From the NCBI RefSeq assembly GCF_025152745.1, contig NZ_CP104040.1, positions 1,860,001 to 1,924,000 of the forward strand: a stretch of DNA of 64,000 nt, written 5' to 3'. Shown here one piece after another: positions 39,616 through 50,045 of this stretch (its first letter is position 1; every line of letters starts with the position of its first letter). The stretch comes from Rhizobium sp. WSM4643 (GTDB lineage Bacteria > Pseudomonadota > Alphaproteobacteria > Rhizobiales > Rhizobiaceae). Both the position numbers and the translations under genes were made by a program. The notes under the pieces were generated by a model. The model worked only from the letters and a program-made list of their open reading frames with translations, was not told the origin of the DNA and did no database searches.

Positions 39616-40920
39616 ATGAATTTTATGCTGAAGAACGCCGCTTTCGGCGGCAGGCGCATTGTATCCATGGCTGCGGCAGCCGGCCTGTTGTTGGCGGGAG
39701 CGGGCGCCGCCTCGGCGACGACGGTGGTGAAATGGCTGCATCTCGAGCTCGACCCGAAAAACGTCGCGGCCTGGGAAGACATCGTCAAGAAATACGAAGC
39801 CCAGCATCCCGACGTCGACATCCAGATGCAGTTCCTCGAAAACGAGGCCTTCAAGGCCAAGCTTCCGACATTGCTCCAGTCCGACGACGTGCCGGATTTC
39901 TTTTTCAGCTGGGGCGGCGGCGTGTTGAAGCAGCAGTCCGAAACCGGCGCGCTCCAGGATGTGACGGCAGCGCTTGATGGCGATGGCGGCAAGCTGCGCA
40001 GCGCCTATACCCCGGCTTCGGTCGATGGCCTGACTTTCGACGGCAAGACCTGGGCCATTCCCTACAAGGTCGGTCTCGTCAGCTTCTTCTACAACAAGAC
40101 GCTGTTTGCCAAGGCGGGCGTCAAAGCCGAAGACATCAAGACCTGGAGCGATTTTCTCGCCACGGTTCAGAAGATCAAGGCGGCCGGCATCGTGCCGATC
40201 GCCGGCGGCGGTGGTGAGAAATGGCCTATCCATTTCTACTGGAGCTATCTCGTCATGCGCGAGGGCGGCCAGAAGGTGTTCGAAGCGGCCAAGAACGGCG
40301 AGGGCGAAGGTTTCCTTGATCCCGCTATCATCAAGGCCGGCGACGACCTCGCCGAACTCGGCAAGCTCGAGCCGTTCCAGCCCGGCTATCTCGGTGCGAC
40401 CTGGCCGCAGACGCTCGGCGTTTTCGGCGACGGCAAGGCTGCGATGATCCTCGGCTTTGAAGCGACCGAGGCCAACCAGCGCAAGAATGCCGGCGACGGC
40501 AAGGGGCTTTCATCAGACAATATCGGCCGTTTCGTCTTCCCGACGGTCGAAGGCGGCGCCGGTAAACCGACCGATACGCTTGGCGGCCTGAACGGCTGGG
40601 CCGTCACCAAGAAGGCCTCCAAGGAAGCGCTCGATTTCCTCGCCTTCCTCACCAATGCGGAAAACGAGCGGGCGATGGCCAAGGCCGGCATGTTGCTTCC
40701 CGTTGCCGTCGGCGCCGATGACGGCGTCGTCAATCCGCTGCTCGCCGAATCGGCAAAACAGCTTGCCGGTTCGACCTGGCATCAGAACTTCTTCGACCAG
40801 GATCTCGGCGCGGCCGTCGGCCGTGTCGTCAACGACGTCTCCGTGGAAATCGTCTCCGGCCAGATGAATTCCAAGGACGGTGCCCAGATGATCCAGGACG
40901 CTTTCGAGCTGGAACAATAA
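39616..40920 (+). CDS. Sugar ABC transporter, periplasmic binding protein
   Basis: 434 residues, extracellular solute-binding protein family 1. An extended signal peptide (RRIVSMAAAAGLLLAGAGAA) ends at a SAT-T-like site. The mature protein starts TTVVKWLHLELDPKNVAAWE and contains the family phrase LPTLLQSDDVPDFFFSWGGG and GGLNGWAVTKKASKEALDFL. The ligand is probably a mono- or oligosaccharide. It heads the importer operon, divergent from the ROK regulator, with GGGAGGAAAA before ATG 39616. Confidence 0.92.
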   Translation: MNFMLKNAAFGGRRIVSMAAAAGLLLAGAGAASATTVVKWLHLELDPKNVAAWEDIVKKYEAQHPDVDIQMQFLENEAFKAKLPTLLQSDDVPDFFFSWGGGVLKQQSETGALQDVTAALDGDGGKLRSAYTPASVDGLTFDGKTWAIPYKVGLVSFFYNKTLFAKAGVKAEDIKTWSDFLATVQKIKAAGIVPIAGGGGEKWPIHFYWSYLVMREGGQKVFEAAKNGEGEGFLDPAIIKAGDDLAELGKLEPFQPGYLGATWPQTLGVFGDGKAAMILGFEATEANQRKNAGDGKGLSSDNIGRFVFPTVEGGAGKPTDTLGGLNGWAVTKKASKEALDFLAFLTNAENERAMAKAGMLLPVAVGADDGVVNPLLAESAKQLAGSTWHQNFFDQDLGAAVGRVVNDVSVEIVSGQMNSKDGAQMIQDAFELEQ

Positions 40921-40999
40921 CCAGCGCCCGCAGAGCCTTCCCGGCGCTCGCGATCAAGTGGAGCGCCGGCATTGCTGCCGACGAACGAAAGCAGGACCC

Positions 41000-41938
41000 A
41001 TGGCCAATATTTCAGTACCCTCGATGACATCGGCCGCAAGGCCGGCAAGACGGGCCGCAAACCGGAAAAGCTCGGTCGCCCACGACCGGCTGACGGTGCT
41101 GCTCATCTTTCTGCCGCCGGCGCTGCTGCTCTTCACGCTCTTCGTCATAATGCCGATGGGCGAGGCGGCCTGGTACAGCCTCTACAAGTGGAACGGCTAT
41201 GGCACGCCGACCGAGTTCATCGCGCTGCGCAATTTCCAGGTTCTGTTTCGAAATGCGGCCTTCACGCAGGCGCTGGTCAATAACGGCCTGATCATCGTCA
41301 TCTCGATCAGCATTCAGGTGCCGCTCGCCATCTGGCTGGCCACCATGTTGGCGCACCGCATTCCGGGTGTCGTCGGCTACCGCCTCATCTTCTTCCTGCC
41401 CTATGTGTTGGCGGACGTTGCCGCGGGCCTCATCTGGCGCTTCGTCTATGATGGCGACTATGGCCTGTTTGCCGCCGTTTCCAATTTCTTCGGCTTCGCC
41501 AATCCTTACGTGCTCGCCGACAAGGACGTGGCGATCTATGCCGTGCTCGGGGTGATCGTCTGGAAATATTTCGGCTTCCACATGATGCTGTTCATCGCCG
41601 GCCTGCAATCCGTCGACAAGAGCGTGCTGGAGGCAGCCGAAATCGACGGCGCCACCGGCTGGCAGAAGTTCCGTTACGTGACGCTGCCGCTGCTCGGCTC
41701 GACCTTGCGTCTTTCCATCTTCTTTGCCGTCGTCGGCTCGCTGCAGCTCTTCGACATGATCATGCCGCTGACCGGCGGCGGGCCGTCCAACTCCACCCAG
41801 ACGATGGTCACCTTCCTCTACACCTACGGCGTCATGCGCATGCAGGTCGGCCTCGGCAGCGCCGTCGGCGTGGTGCTCTTCATCATCTGCGTGACGCTCG
41901 CTTTCGGTTACAAAAGGATATTCATGCGCCATGACTGA
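41000..41938 (+). CDS. Sugar ABC transporter permease (MalF-type)
   Basis: 312 residues from ATG 41000, the start with a GCAGGA site; a longer frame from 40958 is unlikely. Six TM helices start at LTVLLIFLPPALLLFTLFVI. The EAA loop for ATPase contact is EAAEIDGATGWQKFRYVTLP. It forms half of the membrane channel. It overlaps the next permease gene by 8 bases. Confidence 0.92.
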   Translation: MANISVPSMTSAARPARRAANRKSSVAHDRLTVLLIFLPPALLLFTLFVIMPMGEAAWYSLYKWNGYGTPTEFIALRNFQVLFRNAAFTQALVNNGLIIVISISIQVPLAIWLATMLAHRIPGVVGYRLIFFLPYVLADVAAGLIWRFVYDGDYGLFAAVSNFFGFANPYVLADKDVAIYAVLGVIVWKYFGFHMMLFIAGLQSVDKSVLEAAEIDGATGWQKFRYVTLPLLGSTLRLSIFFAVVGSLQLFDMIMPLTGGGPSNSTQTMVTFLYTYGVMRMQVGLGSAVGVVLFIICVTLAFGYKRIFMRHD

Positions 41939-42779
41939 TATGAGCTCCTCCATCCGCATGAGCACGTCCACGCGCGTCTATCTCTACGTGTCGCTGAGCC
42001 TGATTGCCGCGATCGTGCTCGTGCCGCTGCTGACGACGGCGCTCGGCGGCTTCAAGACGCTGGGCGACCTGCGCACCAATCCCTTCGGCCTGCCGACGGA
42101 GTGGCAATGGGCGAATTACACCGATATCCTCTTCGGTGAACGCTACTGGCTGCAGATCGGCAATTCGCTGGTGATCGCGTCGCTCACCGTCCTCCTGACG
42201 CTGATCGTCTCGTCGATGGCGGCTTTCGCCTTTGCCCATGTCCGCTTTTTCGGATCGTCCTTCCTGCTGAATTATTTCCTACTCGGCCTGATGTTTCCGG
42301 CGGCGACCGCGATCCTGCCGCTGTTCATTCGCATCCGCGATCTCGGCCTGCTCGATACCTATTGGGGCGTGGTGCTGCCGCAGGTGGCTTTCGGTCTCGG
42401 CATGAGCATCCTGCTGTTTCGAAACTATTTCCGCAATCTTCCGGAAGAATTGTTTCAGGCGGCCTTCGTCGACGGCTGCGGTTATCTCCGCTTCTTCTGG
42501 CATATCTCGCTGCCGCTCTCCCGCCCGATCGTCGCCACCGTCAGCATCATTTCCTTCGTCGGCAGCTGGAACAGCTACATCCTGCCGCTGATCATGCTGA
42601 ACTCGGAATCGAAATATCCCTGGCCGCTCGGCATCATGGTCTATCGCGGCGAGTACGGCACGGAATGGCAGCTGGTGCTGGCCTTCATCACGCTGACCAT
42701 CCTTCCCACCATCATCGTCTTTTTCGTCGCCCAGAGACACATCATCGCCGGTCTGACCGCCGGCGCCGTGAAGTCCTGA
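41931..42779 (+). CDS. Sugar ABC transporter permease (MalG-type)
   Basis: 282 residues with six TM helices ([20 protein letters not shown] at the N-terminus). EAA loop: [20 protein letters not shown]. It forms the second half of the channel. It is translationally coupled with the preceding permease by an 8-base overlap. Confidence 0.92.
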   Translation: MTDMSSSIRMSTSTRVYLYVSLSLIAAIVLVPLLTTALGGFKTLGDLRTNPFGLPTEWQWANYTDILFGERYWLQIGNSLVIASLTVLLTLIVSSMAAFAFAHVRFFGSSFLLNYFLLGLMFPAATAILPLFIRIRDLGLLDTYWGVVLPQVAFGLGMSILLFRNYFRNLPEELFQAAFVDGCGYLRFFWHISLPLSRPIVATVSIISFVGSWNSYILPLIMLNSESKYPWPLGIMVYRGEYGTEWQLVLAFITLTILPTIIVFFVAQRHIIAGLTAGAVKS

Positions 42780-42801
42780 GCCGAACCGTTGGAGTGCAAT
42801 C

Positions 42802-43875
<1,074 letters not shown>

Positions 43876-44230
43876 GAGCGGCAGCCTTGGGGCATGCGAA
43901 TCCTCGGCCCCGGAGATTGCCGAAACCAGCCGCTCATCCGGCTGCCGGCACCTTTGCCGGGGCGAGACCTGTGGCTCTACCCCGGTAAGGTTAGGGTGAA
44001 GGACAGCTATTCACGCGTTCCGGCGGCGAGACTAAGGTCTCTGCTCCCTAGACCATAAACTGCCATTGGTGGTATTTGCCACATAACTCCGGAAATCTTC
44101 AGCTCATTGCATGCATCAGCGACGATCGCCTGGAGTGGTTCGAGATCGTCAGCATGAACTGTGGCGGCCGAAATTACCTGAATGATCCGGCGATTTCGCC
44201 GCTAGGCGCTCTCTAAGGTATACGTTCCGC
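43876..44230. other. Intergenic region with a short rhizobial mosaic repeat
   Basis: 355 bases without a convincing gene. 43930-43999 (GCTCATCCGGCTGCCGGCAC ... GGTTAGGGTGA) is a shortened, partly decayed relative of the repeat at 55211-55386 and contains CACCTTTGCCGGGG/CCCCGG-type hairpin parts. Confidence 0.5.
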
Positions 44231-44925
44231 ATGGAAGAAGAGACTTCATTGGACGGCGGCGGGCGTACCCGCGTTTCGCGACGCAGCAGCGTGGTCTTTC
44301 GCGCATCAGGTCCATGGTCTCATACGGTCATCAGTCTTCTGCAGCATCTTGAGCGCTCCGGTTTTTCTGAAGCACCGCGGGTGATAGGCCGAGGTTTCGA
44401 CGAGCAAGGACGCGAAACTTTATCATTCATTGAGGGTGAAATTCTTCATCCCGGGCCTTGGGCCGACGACGCACTTCCCCGGTTGGGGGATATGCTCAGA
44501 CGACTGCACGACGCCACCAGTTCATTTTCAGTTCCGAAGGATGCCGTTTGGCGACCGTGGTTTGGCTTGATTGGGAAGTTGCCGGTCCAGTGCGCCAGGA
44601 TATCGAACTGGTGCAGGCATGCTGGTTGAACGCTCAGCTCTATGATGATGACATCGCGGAAAAGGTGGGCCTCGGTTCGGCAACAGCGAGGGCACGACAA
44701 GTCCGCATGCTGCTCGACGGATATGGCCTGGCACGGAATGCTCGAAGCGGGTTCATCGACCAGTTGATCGAATTCGCAGTGCTCGATGCAGCGGCACAGG
44801 CAATCGAATCCAGCGTCACGGCGGAAAGTACGAACCCTGAGCCACTCTGGGCAATAACGTGGAGAACAAAGAGTGCGGCCTGGATACTCCGCAATCGCCG
44901 CATGTTGGAGGCTGTTCTTGTTTGA
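44231..44925 (+). pseudogene. Aminoglycoside-phosphotransferase-like kinase, internal deletion
   Basis: The first part (residues to about 112: SFIEGEILHPGPWADDALPR, LGDMLRRLHDATSSFSVPKD) is the N-lobe of an APH-fold kinase. The C-lobe continues in another frame as VVWLDWEVAGPVRQDIELVQ, DGYGLARNARSGFIDQLIEF and NRRMLEAVL. The region between, which should contain the catalytic HGDxxxxN loop, is missing at about 44548, and the frame changes there. It is almost certainly non-functional. Confidence 0.82.
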
Positions 44926-45081
44926 CGACGCGGCCATCCCCAGACGCACACCGAAGACTGTCAGTTGGCTCCGCATGCATGGCAAACGCCACCGGCCGTG
45001 GAGCGCTATGGCAGCTAGTCGAGATTGGTCATTCACTGCGAATATTAGTTGCCAATTGATCGCGATATTGGAGGTCAGAGA

Positions 45082-45677
45082 ATGCAGCAACACCACTTGG
45101 GGATTTTGATCGGAGGCAGTTCGCATGTTGGAAAATCCACACTGGCGAAGAGCTTGGCTGTCTCGCTTGGTAGGGAACTCATTTCCACCGACAAACTGGG
45201 CCGCCACCCCGGTAGACCGTGGCCGACGCTCCGTCCCCAGGTAGCTGAATATTATTCACGTCTCTCTGACGATACAGTGCATTGGTTTTTGAAGGTTCAT
45301 CACGAGAATATGTGGCCGTACATATGTCAGATCATCGAAAACCAGAGGCGGCTTTTGAAGCCCTTCATACTTGAAGGGTCGGCACTGCGGCCAGAGTATA
45401 TGACGAAACTCGATCCAAACCTCGTCAGAACCGTGTTTCTGTACGCAGAAGACGACTTCTTACGTGCCCGCATGATGGAAGAAGCCGGCTACAAGGACGC
45501 CACTCAATCGGCGGCTTTGATCATCGAGAAATTTGTCGAGCTTCGATCCGCGACAAGAGGGAAATGTTAGAGACAGCGCGAGACGCCAAACTTCAGTGTG
45601 TTGACGTAGCTTACCCGGAAGCCCTTGAAGCTTTGGTGAAGGAACTCGCTGCTGCCTACTCGGTGGCCAATGAATAG
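45082..45677 (+). pseudogene. P-loop kinase with C-terminal frameshift
   Basis: From ATG 45082 (GGAGG upstream) 162 residues: Walker A GGSSHVGKST, then ISTDKLGRHPGRPWPTLRPQ and EGSALRPEYMTKLDPNLVRT. The frame stops at 45570. Related coding continues in another frame (REMLETARDAKLQCVDVAYP, ALEALVKELAAAYSVANE) to a stop at 45675-45677. So about 40 C-terminal residues were lost by one indel near 45545-45560. The truncated product may or may not still fold. Substrate unknown. Confidence 0.65.
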
Positions 45678-45762
45678 GGAGGATAACCGGCTCCCACTTG
45701 CTCAAAAGACGAAAACATAAAAGAGATAAAGCCCAAACCCGCCTCTTGAAGGAGGAGAAAAA

Positions 45763-46263
45763 ATGAAACGCATCGAGATGGAGGTGAGCGGCGGCTGCCA
45801 GTGCGGTGCCGTGCGCTACCACGCAACCGCTATGCTTGACAATTCGCATCTCTGCCATTGCCGCATGTGCCAGAAAGCCTCGGGCAACGTCTTTGCCGCG
45901 CTCGTCGCCGCGCCCGATGATGCGCTCACCTGGACGCGCGGCAAGCCGAGCGTCTGGAAGAGCTCGGAGCTTGTCGAGCGCGGCTTCTGCGCCAATTGCG
46001 GCACACCATTGTTCTTCCACCACCTCGAAAACGGTCGCACCAATCTGATGATCGGTTCGCTTGACGATCCGCACGCCTTCTCGCCGCTTGCCAATACCTG
46101 CACCGAGAATATGGTGGCATGGTTCGATACGATCACGGGCATAGAAAATACCGGTGCGACCGAAAACAACGGCGCCGACTGGGCCGCGGCGATCAAGGAG
46201 AGCAGCAACCAGCACCCCGATCACGACACCACCTCATGGGCGGTGAGGGGGCGTGACGGCTGA
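45763..46263 (+). CDS. GFA (glutathione-dependent formaldehyde-activating)-like zinc protein
   Basis: 166 residues of the GFA/CENP-V fold. Zinc ligands are visible as GGCQCGAVRY, LCHCRMCQKASG and FCANCGTPLFF. Members bind zinc through Cys residues; despite the family name most have no proven formaldehyde activity. It starts ATG 45763 after GGAGGAG. No obvious partner. Confidence 0.88.
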   Translation: MKRIEMEVSGGCQCGAVRYHATAMLDNSHLCHCRMCQKASGNVFAALVAAPDDALTWTRGKPSVWKSSELVERGFCANCGTPLFFHHLENGRTNLMIGSLDDPHAFSPLANTCTENMVAWFDTITGIENTGATENNGADWAAAIKESSNQHPDHDTTSWAVRGRDG

Positions 46264-46272
46264 GTCCTATTC

Positions 46273-46400
46273 CGGCGGTTTCCGGTGCGGCGCTGTCCGT
46301 TGCCGCTATTTCCGAGCAGCCCGTCAGCTTCCGGCCCGGCTCCCGCTCCGTCTTGACCCCCGAGCAGAGCGGTCCTACAAGATAGCTATGGCAACACACC
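46273..46400 (+). pseudogene. Possible fragment of a second GFA-family gene
   Basis: Directly after the GFA gene the plus strand reads GGFRCGAVRCRYFRAARQ, close to the N-terminal zinc motif of GFA proteins (GGxxCGAVRY), but no start codon or later motif is present and the frame ends after about 40 codons. It is probably a decayed copy; the match is short. Confidence 0.3.
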
Positions 46401-46497
46401 TCTGATTGGCCGCGCCTTGCGGCTTTGAGCGAAGCGCAGTCCTGCACGACACCGCGGGGCCACTTCCACTTGCCAAGCCAAAATCAGAGATTTTCCA

Positions 46498-47001
46498 ATG
46501 CCCACGCTCTACCTCACTTGCGGTCTTCCCGGTTCGGGGAAGACGTCGCTCGCCAAGACAATCGAACATGAAGCATCTGCCCTCCGTTTGACTGGAGACG
46601 AGTGGATGCACAAGCTTTACCCCGGCATCTCTACCCTGGAAGCCGAAACTGGTCCGTGCCGAGGTAGAGTCGAGAGCCTACAATGGCAGATCGCGCTGCG
46701 TGCCATCGGGCTTCAGTGCAACGTTGTCGTGGATTGGGGAGTGTGGTCACGGGCAGAACGCAACACCTGCCGGGAGGAAGCTCGCGCAGCTGGTGCCCGC
46801 GTCGTCCTCTGCTTCCTCGACGTTCCCTTTGATGAGCTTTGGGACCGGGTCTCCCGGCGAAATGCCGAGCTTCCAGTCGGCACGTTCGACATCTCGCGGG
46901 CGGACTTGCTTAGGTGGTCGAAACTGTTCGAGCCGCCAACCGCCGAGGAATTGGCGTTTTACGATCGGCAAACCCATCCAGCCATCGCCGCCCTTACATG
47001 A
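46498..47001 (+). CDS. AAA-type P-loop kinase
   Basis: 167 residues. Walker A GLPGSGKTSLAKTIEHEA, LTGDEWMHKLYPG, conserved VVVDWGVWSRAERN in the Walker B position, and an Arg-rich lid (WDRVSRRNAELPVGTF). It resembles small-molecule kinases of the zeta-toxin/shikimate-kinase-like type often annotated as ATP-binding proteins near antibiotic-modifying enzymes. Substrate unknown. No antitoxin-like gene is adjacent, so a toxin role is unlikely. Confidence 0.8.
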   Translation: MPTLYLTCGLPGSGKTSLAKTIEHEASALRLTGDEWMHKLYPGISTLEAETGPCRGRVESLQWQIALRAIGLQCNVVVDWGVWSRAERNTCREEARAAGARVVLCFLDVPFDELWDRVSRRNAELPVGTFDISRADLLRWSKLFEPPTAEELAFYDRQTHPAIAALT

Positions 47002-47201
47002 AACGCCACAGCGCCAGGGTGTTCTCAGTCTGCGTAGTAAGCGGGTCCGGACCAGCTCGTTGATTTCGCGTAAGGCGACAGCGCAACAGACGCGCCGCTT
47101 CCGGCCCCATAGCGGTCGTCTATCCAAGCCGAGCCGATGTCCGTTGTTCGTGCGAACGGGACCGCCGCCGGGCCATCCCGGCGGCCGACTGCCGCGATAT
47201 A

Positions 47202-48134
<933 letters not shown>

Positions 48135-48160
48135 CTATTCTTGACGTGTTGAAAACCGGC

Positions 48161-49135
48161 TCACTCGCTGTCGAGCACTTGCAGAAGTGCCGCGATATAG
48201 CCGTAGCAGAAGGCAAATGCGGTGGCGGTTGGGTCCTTGCCGCTGACTGTCGGCACATGGTCGGGCATCAGCATGTATTTGAAGCCCACCTCCTTGTAGA
48301 TCCTGGCCGAGCGGACCATGTCCATGTCGCCTTCTTCGGGGAAGGTCTCCATGAAGGACAGCTTGCCGCCGCGAATATTGCGGAAGTGAACATTGAAGAT
48401 CTTGCCGCGCTGGCCGAACCAGCGGATGACATCGTCGATTTCCTTGCCGGGATTTTCCAGCATCTCGCCGATCGAACCCTGGCAGAAATTGAGGCCGTGA
48501 TACGGGTTTTCACGCATCAGCACGAATTTCTTCAGACCTTCCACCGTACCCAGCACCCGCGTGACGCCGCGATAACCCGGCGGCGTATAAGGATCGTGCG
48601 GATGGCAGGCGAGCCGGACGCGGTTGCTTGCAGCAACAGGAACGACGCGCTCCAGGAAATAGTCGATCCGTTCCCAGTTCTCGTCCTCGGAAAGCACGCC
48701 GGCAAGGCCGGGCTCGGCCTGCTGATCCGTTTTGTCCCAGCGGAAACTCGCATTCAGCGATCCGCCGCGTCCGGGTTCATCCGGCGTGCGGGGAATGCCG
48801 ATCAGGTTGAGATTGTACTTCACCGCAGGAATGCCGGCGGCCGCAACGTTCTCGATCAGCTTGCAGACGGCGTCGATCTGTCTGTCGCGCTCGGCGCCGG
48901 CAAGCAGGATATCGGGATAGGAAGCCTTCTCGATCGGCTGCGAGGGCAGCGGCAATTGAATCATGTCGAGGATCAGGCCGAAGCTTTCGACCTTGTCGCG
49001 ATGGCGCTCGAGATCGGACAGCGTCCAGCTGCTCGGCTTTCCCGGCGGGTCGGCGTTGATATGCTTCACACCCAGTTGCGCGAAGATACGATAATCGTCG
49101 TCATCCCGCGCTGCGACCTGTGTTCCCAGATACAT
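48161..49135 (-). CDS. Mannonate dehydratase-like enzyme (UxuA type)
   Basis: 324 residues of the UxuA/xylose-isomerase-like TIM barrel. Metal-site motifs: LACHPHDPY, LNFCQGSIGEML with the conserved Cys, VHFRNIRGG and LMPDHVPTVSG. It dehydrates D-mannonate or a related aldonate to 2-keto-3-deoxygluconate. With the KdgD-like enzyme it suggests degradation of a uronic-acid derivative, though KDG kinase and aldolase are not in the window. Divided from gntR by 65 bases that contain an operator-like palindrome. Confidence 0.85.
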   Translation of the reverse strand: MYLGTQVAARDDDDYRIFAQLGVKHINADPPGKPSSWTLSDLERHRDKVESFGLILDMIQLPLPSQPIEKASYPDILLAGAERDRQIDAVCKLIENVAAAGIPAVKYNLNLIGIPRTPDEPGRGGSLNASFRWDKTDQQAEPGLAGVLSEDENWERIDYFLERVVPVAASNRVRLACHPHDPYTPPGYRGVTRVLGTVEGLKKFVLMRENPYHGLNFCQGSIGEMLENPGKEIDDVIRWFGQRGKIFNVHFRNIRGGKLSFMETFPEEGDMDMVRSARIYKEVGFKYMLMPDHVPTVSGKDPTATAFAFCYGYIAALLQVLDSE

Positions 49136-49159
49136 TTGAGTCTCTTTCGAAATTACACA

Positions 49160-49179
49160 ATGTCATATGACATAATATG
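49160..49179. promoter_or_regulatory. Candidate GntR operator between gntR and the dehydratase genes
   Basis: ATGTCATATGACAT (49160-49173) is a perfect 14-bp palindrome, and GACATAATATG (49169-49179) also occurs at 50005-50015 in the divergent promoter. Similar spaced ATGTC..GACAT sites are usual for FadR-type GntR regulators. Confidence 0.6.
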
Positions 49180-49200
49180 AATTTTGAAGGGTGTCGAGCC

Positions 49201-49911
49201 CTATTGCTGCTCGGCGAGCATGCGGTAGCGGCGTTGGCTGGCCAGCATATGGGCGCGCATCGCCTGGCGGGCGCGTTCGGGATCCTGATCGGCGATTGCC
49301 GAGAGGATTTCGACATGTTCGGCATAAACCTTCTGAAGATAGTCGCGGTCATTGGCTTCCGGCAGCGTCGGAAATTGGCCGCGGGGGATGGCTCTGGGGC
49401 CGAAATGGCGCAGGACATCGACATAGAAACGGTTGTTCGTGGCGGCGGCAATCGCCATGTGGAAGGCGTAATCCGCTTCCACCGTTTGCTGTCCGGTTTC
49501 GATCAGGTTCGCCATCCTGCGGTTGGCGTCGCGGATTGCCGCCTCTTGCTCGGCGGTGCGGCGATAAGCGGCGATCGCCGCCGCTTCACCCTCGGCGGCC
49601 ATCCGAAACTCCAGCAATTCCAGGGTTTCCGGAATGCTTTTGATTTCCACCGGCGTCAGCGACAGGACCGAATGCGCCTTCGGATCCGCGACAAAGACGC
49701 CTTTGCCCTGGATCGGCTTGACGAAGCCTGCCGATCTCAGATCGGCAATGGCCTCGCGCACCACGGTGCGGCTGACGCCGAATGTCGCTTCAAGCTGCGG
49801 CTCGGTCGGCAGCTGGTCGCCGACGCGCAGCTTCCCCGTTTCGATTTGCGCCCGCAGCTGATCGATAACCTGTTGCGCCAGTCTTTGCCGGCCACGGCTG
49901 AGTGTCGTCAT
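49201..49911 (-). CDS. GntR-family (FadR-type) regulator of the uronate locus
   Basis: 236 residues from ATG 49911. Winged helix: QVIDQLRAQIETGKLRVGDQ, LPTEPQLEATFGVSRTVVRE, and GKGVFVADP. The all-helical FadR C-terminal domain contains metal ligands seen in relatives (DYAFHMAIAAATNN, KVYAEHVEILSAI). It likely senses a sugar acid. It is in the same direction as the two enzymes and divergent from the importer, and operator-like repeats lie on both sides, so autoregulation is expected. Confidence 0.9.
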   Translation of the reverse strand: MTTLSRGRQRLAQQVIDQLRAQIETGKLRVGDQLPTEPQLEATFGVSRTVVREAIADLRSAGFVKPIQGKGVFVADPKAHSVLSLTPVEIKSIPETLELLEFRMAAEGEAAAIAAYRRTAEQEAAIRDANRRMANLIETGQQTVEADYAFHMAIAAATNNRFYVDVLRHFGPRAIPRGQFPTLPEANDRDYLQKVYAEHVEILSAIADQDPERARQAMRAHMLASQRRYRMLAEQQ

Positions 49912-49984
49912 TTCGGCTTCCCCAATCCCTTCGCACCAAGTCTCTGCCGCCCGGGTCTTGTCAATCCTATCAGACTTCGTTAAA

Positions 49985-50015
49985 TCATAATACGACATAC
50001 GGGCGACATAATATG
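49985..50015. promoter_or_regulatory. Candidate GntR operator before the peptide-type importer
   Basis: TCATAATACGACAT (49985-49998) resembles one strand of the palindrome at 49160, and GACATAATATG (50005-50015) is identical to 49169-49179. The two half-site groups lie 31-61 bases before the binding-protein start. Confidence 0.6.
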
Positions 50016-50045
50016 TTTCCTATAGTAATCCAGGGAGGAGTGACA

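Noticed and set aside
46498..47001. A zeta-type toxin with antitoxin
   Set aside because: The P-loop is present but there is no adjacent antitoxin-like ORF; kept as a plain kinase.
48146..49180. A 344-codon plus-strand ORF
   Set aside because: Antisense to the mannonate-dehydratase-like gene, which has clear metal-site motifs.
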